A stretch of 64,000 nucleotides of DNA from Hyphomicrobiales bacterium (GTDB lineage: Bacteria; Pseudomonadota; Alphaproteobacteria; Rhizobiales; Rhizobiaceae). This document shows positions 59,102 through 64,000 of the stretch, piece by piece; position 1 is the first letter of the stretch, and the number at the start of each line of letters is the position of its first letter. The stretch is from contig UBTF01000002.1 of assembly GCA_900468285.1 (NCBI GenBank), positions 62,001 to 126,000 of the forward strand. Reading direction: 5' to 3'. Position numbers and translations under genes: made by a program. A model generated the notes under the pieces. That model did not search any database and was not told where the DNA came from. It worked only from the letters and a program-made list of their open reading frames with translations.

Positions 59102-59118
59102 AATGTCATCATGACATT
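59102..59118. promoter_or_regulatory. 17-bp palindrome in the MCP leader
   Basis: AATGTCAT-C-ATGACATT, perfect apart from the single central base, 15 bp before the MCP start codon and next to its ribosome binding site. It could be an operator or an RNA hairpin controlling translation. Confidence 0.5.
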
Positions 59119-59461
59119 TGGACTGCGCCAAACGCATGGAATTACAAGTAAAAATGAACTTTTTACAACAGAATCCAGATACTCTTGCCCGTCCTACACC
59201 CTCTGAAAGAAAGGCTCGAAATCGAGTTTAACTAACCATGAAATAGTAAACAAAGAGATTGCTTTATCTCAAAACTACACAAGAGCGGAAGATTTAGGAC
59301 ACTTACTCTATCTCCCCAATCTCGTCCTCTCGGCTAGAAGAGACTGTCGAATTGTCGATCTCGCCCCGCGCCCGCCGCCCATTGCTTCGATAGATTTACC
59401 GCATTACTCCGGAGTCCCGATTGTTGATAATTATCAATCAGTATAATCCTGCGCAAAAGAA

Positions 59462-59492
59462 AAGCCGCCGCATCAATTTGATGCAGCGGCTT
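59462..59492 (-). terminator. Terminator after ettA
   Basis: AAGCCGC/GCGGCTT and GCATC/GATGC stems separated by one mismatch, loop AATTT. On the minus strand it is followed by TTCTTTT. It lies 26 bp after the ettA stop. Confidence 0.85.
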
Positions 59493-59517
59493 CTTGATTG
59501 CAGTTATTCCCGGCAGA

Positions 59518-61167
59518 TTAGCGCGTCAGGCGCTTATAGGCCTGGCTGCCCGGGTTGAGGGCATCGGCGCCGAGGCGGCGAATCTTGTCCTGTTCGTAAT
59601 CTTCGAAGTTTCCTTCGAACCACTCCACATGACCATCACCTTCAAAGGCAAGAATATGCGTGGCAAGACGGTCAAGGAACATGCGATCGTGGCTGATGAT
59701 GATCGCGCAGCCGGCGAAGTTTTCCAGCGCCGTTTCCAGCGCGCCAAGCGTTTCGGTATCAAGGTCGTTGGTCGGTTCGTCGAGGAGGAGGACGTTGCCG
59801 CCCGCCTTCAGCATCTTTGCCAGATGCACGCGGTTACGCTGACCGCCTGAGAGGTTACCAACCTTCTGCTGCTGGTCGCCACCCTTGAAGTTGAAGGCAC
59901 CGCAATAGGCGCGCGAGTTCATGTCGAACTTGCCGAGCTTGATGATTTCAGCACCGCCAGAGATTTCTTCCCAAACGGTCTTGTTGCCATCCAGTGCATC
60001 GCGGCTCTGGTCGACGTAGCCGAGGTGGACCGTATCACCGACACGGATGGAGCCCGCATCCGGCTTTTCCTGACCGGTAATCATCTTGAACAGCGTGGAC
60101 TTGCCCGCACCGTTCGGACCGATGATGCCGACAATACCGCCTGGCGGCAGCTTGATCGACAGATCGTTGATGAGGGTGCGACCTTCGAAGCCCTTGGTGA
60201 TTCCTTCCAGCTCGATAACGACCTGACCCAGACGCTCGGAGACAGGGATGATGATCTGCGCATCGCCGGGACGGATGTTTTCAGCGGCATCCACCAGCTG
60301 TTCGTAGGCCTTGATACGGGCCTTCGATTTCGCCTGACGGGCCTTGGGGCTGGACGCGATCCATTCCTGCTCGCGAGACAGGGACTTCTGGCGACCGGCT
60401 TCTTCGCGGGCTTCCTGCTGCATACGCTTGGCCTTGGCCGTCAGGTAAGCAGAATAGTTGCCTTCATAAGGAATGCCGCGGCCACGGTCGAGTTCGAGAA
60501 TCCAGCCGGTCACGTTGTCCAGGAAGTATCTATCGTGGGTAATCATCATCACGGCGCCGGGGTAATCGCGCAGGTGCTTTTCAAGCCATGCGATGGTTTC
60601 GGCGTCAAGATGGTTGGTCGGTTCGTCGAGCAGCAAAAGATCGGGCTGCGACAGCAGGAGACGGCACAGCGCAATACGGCGACGCTCACCACCCGACAAA
60701 ACGGTTACGTCGGAATCCTTCGACGGGCAGCGAAGTGCTTCCATCGCCATTTCGACCTGCTGCTCCAGATCCCACAGGTTCTGGCTGTCGATGATGTCCT
60801 GGAGCTTCGCGCCTTCGTCGGCGGTCTCGTCGGAGTAGTTCATCATCAATTCGTTATAGCGATCGAGAACTGCCTGCTTGTCGGCAACGCCTTCCATGAC
60901 GTTCTCGAAAGCGTTCTTGGCGGGATCGAGATGCGGCTCCTGTTCCAGGTAGCCAACAGTGGCGCCTTCGGCCAGCCACGCCTCACCGGAGAACTCCTTG
61001 TCCTGACCGGCAATAATGCGCAGCACGGTTGACTTACCGGCACCGTTTGGACCGAGAATACCGATCTTGGCATCCGGGTAGAAGGACAGGCTTACGTTCT
61101 CGAGTATCTTCTTGGCGCCGTAAGACTTGTTCAGCCCCGACATGTGATAGATGAATTGGCGTGCCAT
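59518..61167 (-). CDS. ettA: Energy-dependent translational throttle protein EttA (ABC-F)
   Basis: ABC-F ATPase that binds the ribosomal E site and tunes the first peptide bond to cellular ATP. In 549 residues: two nucleotide-binding domains with Walker A GPNGAGKST (39-47 and again near 350), signatures LSGGERRRIALCR and LSGGQRNRVHLAK, an arm insertion in the first domain, and the basic linker with EWIASSPKARQAKSKARI. No membrane domain. Monocistronic, divergent from the hydrolase gene. Confidence 0.95.
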   Translation of the reverse strand: MARQFIYHMSGLNKSYGAKKILENVSLSFYPDAKIGILGPNGAGKSTVLRIIAGQDKEFSGEAWLAEGATVGYLEQEPHLDPAKNAFENVMEGVADKQAVLDRYNELMMNYSDETADEGAKLQDIIDSQNLWDLEQQVEMAMEALRCPSKDSDVTVLSGGERRRIALCRLLLSQPDLLLLDEPTNHLDAETIAWLEKHLRDYPGAVMMITHDRYFLDNVTGWILELDRGRGIPYEGNYSAYLTAKAKRMQQEAREEAGRQKSLSREQEWIASSPKARQAKSKARIKAYEQLVDAAENIRPGDAQIIIPVSERLGQVVIELEGITKGFEGRTLINDLSIKLPPGGIVGIIGPNGAGKSTLFKMITGQEKPDAGSIRVGDTVHLGYVDQSRDALDGNKTVWEEISGGAEIIKLGKFDMNSRAYCGAFNFKGGDQQQKVGNLSGGQRNRVHLAKMLKAGGNVLLLDEPTNDLDTETLGALETALENFAGCAIIISHDRMFLDRLATHILAFEGDGHVEWFEGNFEDYEQDKIRRLGADALNPGSQAYKRLTR

Positions 61168-61271
61168 TGTAGCGAATGCTCCACGTCAGTTTGGGAAAGT
61201 TGCCGCTATGTAGGGTAAATGAGGCTTTGGAGCAACCTCCAACCAAGAATAAGCAAGCACCGGAGACACCG

Positions 61272-62213
61272 ATGGACGATATCATGTTTAGTGCGATCAA
61301 CCGGCTCGAAAGCCCGACAGGCGCCTCTCTCGCCTATCGGCATGAAGCCGCGAAAGGAACGCAACGCGGCGTCCTTATGATCTGCCATGGTCTTGTCGAA
61401 CATGCGGGTCGTTATCGTCGCTTTGCGCAGGTGATGGCGCAACAGGGTTTCGAGGTCTATGCCCATGACCATCGCGGCCATGGCCGCACCCGGGCAGATG
61501 ATGCCCCTTTGGGGCGGTTTGCATGGAAGGATGGGGCTTCGAAGGTGATGGCAGATGTGATGGCCATGCGGCACAAGGCGGCAGAGCGTCACCCGGGCCT
61601 GCCCATCATTCTCTTTGGTCACTCCATGGGCGGGCTTATCGCTCTCAACACAGCGGTCAGCCACCCCGACGCATTTGACGGGCTTTCAATCTGGAACTCC
61701 AATCTCAACACCGGCTTTATGGGGCGAGTGGCGCAAGTCATTTTGAGGATCGAAAAGATGCTGAAAGGTTCGGACGTACCGAGCGGCATTCTTCCCAAAG
61801 CCACCTTCCGCATCTGGAACACCAAGATGCCGGAAAAACGCACCTCTGCCGATTGGCTAAGCCACGATAAGGCCGCCGTCGATGCCTATGTCGAAGATCC
61901 GCTCTGCCAGTTCGAAGCCAGCGTCTCGCTCTGGCAGGATGTGTTTGATATGTCCTATCGCGGGCCCAAACTTCTGGCCCGCCTGCCCAGAGACATGCCG
62001 ATCCTCCTCGTCAGCGGAGATGAAGACGCCGCAACAAACAATGGCCGCGAAATCCGCTGGTTAGCGCAACAGTTCCGCTCCGCAGGCTTCACTGACGTCA
62101 CAGACCGCATTTACCCCGGAATGCGCCACGAAACCCTGAACGAAATCGGCTGGGAAGTCCCGGCTGCGGATTTTGCAGAGTGGACGCGGAAGGTGACAGA
62201 GACGAAGAGCTGA
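61272..62213 (+). CDS. Alpha/beta hydrolase, monoacylglycerol lipase-like
   Basis: A 313-residue cytoplasmic hydrolase of the Hydrolase_4 (lysophospholipase/monoglyceride lipase) family. ICHGLVEHAGRYRRFA gives the oxyanion region, the nucleophile is S118 in LFGHSMGGLIAL, the acid is in LLVSGDEDAAT and the catalytic His in YPGMRHETLNE. No signal peptide. GGAG lies upstream of the ATG at 61272; the frame is open 32 codons further but without a binding site. Probably acts on acylglycerols or lysophospholipids. Confidence 0.88.
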   Translation: MDDIMFSAINRLESPTGASLAYRHEAAKGTQRGVLMICHGLVEHAGRYRRFAQVMAQQGFEVYAHDHRGHGRTRADDAPLGRFAWKDGASKVMADVMAMRHKAAERHPGLPIILFGHSMGGLIALNTAVSHPDAFDGLSIWNSNLNTGFMGRVAQVILRIEKMLKGSDVPSGILPKATFRIWNTKMPEKRTSADWLSHDKAAVDAYVEDPLCQFEASVSLWQDVFDMSYRGPKLLARLPRDMPILLVSGDEDAATNNGREIRWLAQQFRSAGFTDVTDRIYPGMRHETLNEIGWEVPAADFAEWTRKVTETKS

Positions 62214-62305
62214 ACGAAGTTCCAAAACGGAATAAGGCCATGAGATTATTTCACATGCACGCAGAAGTTCGCCCGGCTATAGATTTCTGAAAATGTGAGA
62301 AAAAC

Positions 62306-63511
62306 ATGGCAGACATTTCCAGCAAAAAACAGCCGCCGCTTGCAGGCATTCGTGTGATTGAGCTTGCTCGCGTTCTGGCGGGCCCATGGGCAGGCCAGAT
62401 GCTTGCGGATATGGGGGCTGACGTCATCAAGGTGGAAAGCCCTGATGGCGGAGACGATACGCGCGCATGGGGGCCACCCTTCGTGGAGAGCAAGGATGGC
62501 GACAACTTGTCCGCCGCCTATTACCACTCCACCAACCGTGGCAAACGCTCCATCACCGTCGATCTGAAAACCGACGAAGGCCGCGAGACCGTGCGCCGTC
62601 TGGTCAAGACCGCCGATGTCGTCATCGAGAATTTCAAGCGTGGCGGGCTGGAGAAATACGGGCTGGATTACCAGAGTCTGCGGGCGCTGAACCCCAAGCT
62701 GATCTATTGCTCGATTACCGGCTTCGGCCAGACCGGGCCTTACGCCGATTTCGCCGGTTATGATTACATCGTGCAGGGCATGTCCGGCTTCATGTCCATC
62801 ACCGGTGAGCCAGATGGCCAGCCGATGAAGGCGGGCGTGGCGGTGGCCGATATCTTCACCGGCATCTATTCCGTCACGGCCATTCAGGCAGCCCTCATCC
62901 ATGCCATGCGAACGGGTCAGGGCCAGCATGTGGATATGGCGCTTCTGGATGTGCAATCGGCCGTGCTGGCCAACCAGAACATGAACTACCTCATCTCAGG
63001 CAATGCCCCGGTGCGGCTGGGCAATGCGCACCCCAATATTTCACCTTACGAGGTGGTGCCCACCGCCGATGGCTTCCTCATTCTCGCTGTTGGCAATGAC
63101 GGGCAGTTCCGCCGCCTGTGCAAAATCCTCGGCATCGATGCTGTCGCCGATGACGAACGCTATGCCACCAACAAGGCGCGCGTCGCCCACAAGGTCGAGG
63201 TCCGGCAGCTCGTTTCCACCGAGACGCTGAAATGGATGAAGCGCGACCTGTTGACCGCCTGCGAGAGCAATGCCGTGCCCGCCGGGCCGATCAATTCCAT
63301 CGAAGAGATGTTTGCCGATCCGCAGGTTGAGGCACGCGGCCTGCGTGTTGACCTTGAGGCCGCAGACGGCACCGTCATTCCGGGTGTGCGGACGCCCATC
63401 GTGCTATCCGAAACGCCGCTACATTATAACCGCCCGAGCCCTCGCCTTGGCGAGCATCAGCAGGAAGTGCTGGCCGAGTTGATCGAGATTGAAAGGAACC
63501 TGACGCCATGA
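62306..63511 (+). CDS. CaiB/BaiF family CoA transferase
   Basis: A 401-residue class III CoA transferase. Marks are GIRVIELARVLAGPWAGQ, DMGADVIKVESP, YYHSTNRGKRSITVDL, VIENFKRGGLEKYGL and GQHVDMALLDVQSAV, in which D215 corresponds by motif to the Asp that forms the acyl anhydride. Relatives use formyl-CoA/oxalate, carnitine, succinate or mesaconate; the substrate is not clear. ATGA overlap with the next gene, a TPP enzyme, hints at a shared pathway. Confidence 0.92.
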   Translation: MADISSKKQPPLAGIRVIELARVLAGPWAGQMLADMGADVIKVESPDGGDDTRAWGPPFVESKDGDNLSAAYYHSTNRGKRSITVDLKTDEGRETVRRLVKTADVVIENFKRGGLEKYGLDYQSLRALNPKLIYCSITGFGQTGPYADFAGYDYIVQGMSGFMSITGEPDGQPMKAGVAVADIFTGIYSVTAIQAALIHAMRTGQGQHVDMALLDVQSAVLANQNMNYLISGNAPVRLGNAHPNISPYEVVPTADGFLILAVGNDGQFRRLCKILGIDAVADDERYATNKARVAHKVEVRQLVSTETLKWMKRDLLTACESNAVPAGPINSIEEMFADPQVEARGLRVDLEAADGTVIPGVRTPIVLSETPLHYNRPSPRLGEHQQEVLAELIEIERNLTP

Positions 63512-64000
63512 AGAGAACCGGTGGACAATTGATTGTCGAAGCCCTGAAAGCCAATGGCGTTTCCCGCGTGGCCTGTGTGCCGGGCGAAAGCTATCTGGCG
63601 GTGCTGGATGCGCTTTACGAAAGCGGCATCGAAACCGTCGTCTGCCGTCAGGAAGGCGGCGCGGCCATGATGGCCGACACCTGGGGTCGGCTGACGGGCG
63701 AACCCGGCATCTGCATGGTCACACGCGGCCCCGGCGCCACCAATGCGTCTGCCGGTCTGCACATCGCCATGCAGGATTCCATCCCAATGATCCTGTTCAT
63801 TGGTCAGGTCCAGCGCGATGCGCGTGAGCGCGAAGCCTTTCAGGAAGTCGAATATCGCCGCGCCTTTACCGAGTTCGCCAAATGGGTCGGTGAAATCGAT
63901 GATGCCCGTCGCATTCCCGAATTCGTCACCCGCGCCTTCGCCGTCGCCACATCAGGCCGCCCCGGCCCCGTGGTGCTCAGCCTGCCCGAGGACATGCTGG
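63508..64000 (+). CDS. TPP-dependent enzyme, acetolactate synthase-like, 5' part
   Basis: The first 164 residues are in the window; the gene runs off the end. The N-terminal pyrimidine-binding domain is clear: GVSRVACVPGESYLAVLDAL, the TPP-activating Glu E49 in VCRQEGGAAMMAD, TRGPGATNASAGLHIA and SIPMILFIGQV. The GPGATN motif fits the acetolactate synthase branch better than oxalyl-CoA decarboxylase, but the active-site residues that decide this lie beyond the window. The ATG overlaps the CoA-transferase stop (ATGA). Confidence 0.88.
   Translation, partial: MKRTGGQLIVEALKANGVSRVACVPGESYLAVLDALYESGIETVVCRQEGGAAMMADTWGRLTGEPGICMVTRGPGATNASAGLHIAMQDSIPMILFIGQVQRDAREREAFQEVEYRRAFTEFAKWVGEIDDARRIPEFVTRAFAVATSGRPGPVVLSLPEDML

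Larger units (their letters stand above)
59088..59517. other. Intergenic region between the MCP gene and ettA
   Basis: About 430 bp without a gene. It contains the MCP leader with a 17-bp palindrome (59102-59118), an AT-rich palindrome TTGATAATTATCAA (59424-59437) and the ettA terminator (59462-59492). TTTAACTAACC near 59228 is only a partial CtrA-like match. Confidence 0.5.

Noticed and set aside
59220-59260. CtrA-like TTTAACTAACC upstream of the MCP gene
   Set aside because: Only one half-site matches and the spacing to the next TAAA-like run is wrong.

Overview
The window looks like core chromosome of an alphaproteobacterium of the order Hyphomicrobiales, most likely family Brucellaceae (Brucella/Ochrobactrum-like). 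The main evidence is the order mraZ-rsmH-ftsL-ftsI-murE-murF-mraY-murD-ftsW-murG-murC-murB, then ddl-ftsQ-ftsA-ftsZ-lpxC-bamD-recN-ligA. Supporting evidence is an FtsZ with a very long linker ending in the alphaproteobacterial tail [11 protein letters not shown], an alpha-type RNase P RNA beside mraZ, and a BtaA/BtaB betaine-lipid pair. The placement is inferred from gene content only. An orphan CheW and an MCP suggest a chemotactic organism.

Layout. 1-9.3 kb: the 3' end of a family 25 glycosyltransferase, a split DMT transporter pair, a Tlde1-like (DUF2778) transpeptidase-fold protein, nicotinamidase, AzlC/AzlD exporter, PepP-type aminopeptidase, PrmA and a SCO copper protein. 9.5-15.2 kb: CheW, CreA, a DEDDh exonuclease, an EamA permease, LigA and a LysE exporter. 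15.3-40.3 kb: the cell-envelope and division supercluster, all on the minus strand except one plus-strand MFS symporter between murB and ddl. That symporter gene and its bidirectional terminator split the classical dcw cluster into two transcription blocks, mraZ-to-murB and ddl-to-ftsZ. 40.7-41.1 kb: rnpB. 41.2-46.1 kb: two tandem FAD amine oxidase paralogues, a lytic transglycosylase, an amidase and a DjlA-like J protein. 46.4-54.2 kb: PPi-dependent phosphofructokinase, a LysE-like protein, an Ala-rich lipoprotein transglycosylase, btaAB, a GH25 lipoprotein and an MltB-type transglycosylase. 54.3-64 kb: an isolated 25-residue membrane mini-gene, metF with an ArsR-methyltransferase fusion, an MCP, EttA, a lipase-like hydrolase, a CaiB-type CoA transferase and the start of a TPP enzyme.

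Functional theme. Almost the whole pathway from UDP-GlcNAc-enolpyruvate reduction (MurB) to septal transpeptidation (FtsI) is here. At least six predicted murein-cleaving or murein-modifying enzymes sit around it, together with outer-membrane assembly (LpxC, BamD) and membrane-lipid substitution (BtaAB).

The most noteworthy signals outside ordinary genes are: (i) a self-contained 25-codon gene with its own promoter, strong ribosome binding site and flanking terminators; (ii) four TGGG boxes at exactly 10-bp period upstream of mraZ but inverted relative to the known MraZ operator; (iii) matching CtrA-like half-site pairs upstream of both mraZ and ddl, with a dense GANTC cluster beside the latter; (iv) an 18-bp perfect palindrome in front of the ArsR-methyltransferase/metF operon. 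I saw no insertion sequence, prophage, CRISPR array, tRNA or rRNA gene. I did not find a clearly new multi-gene system.
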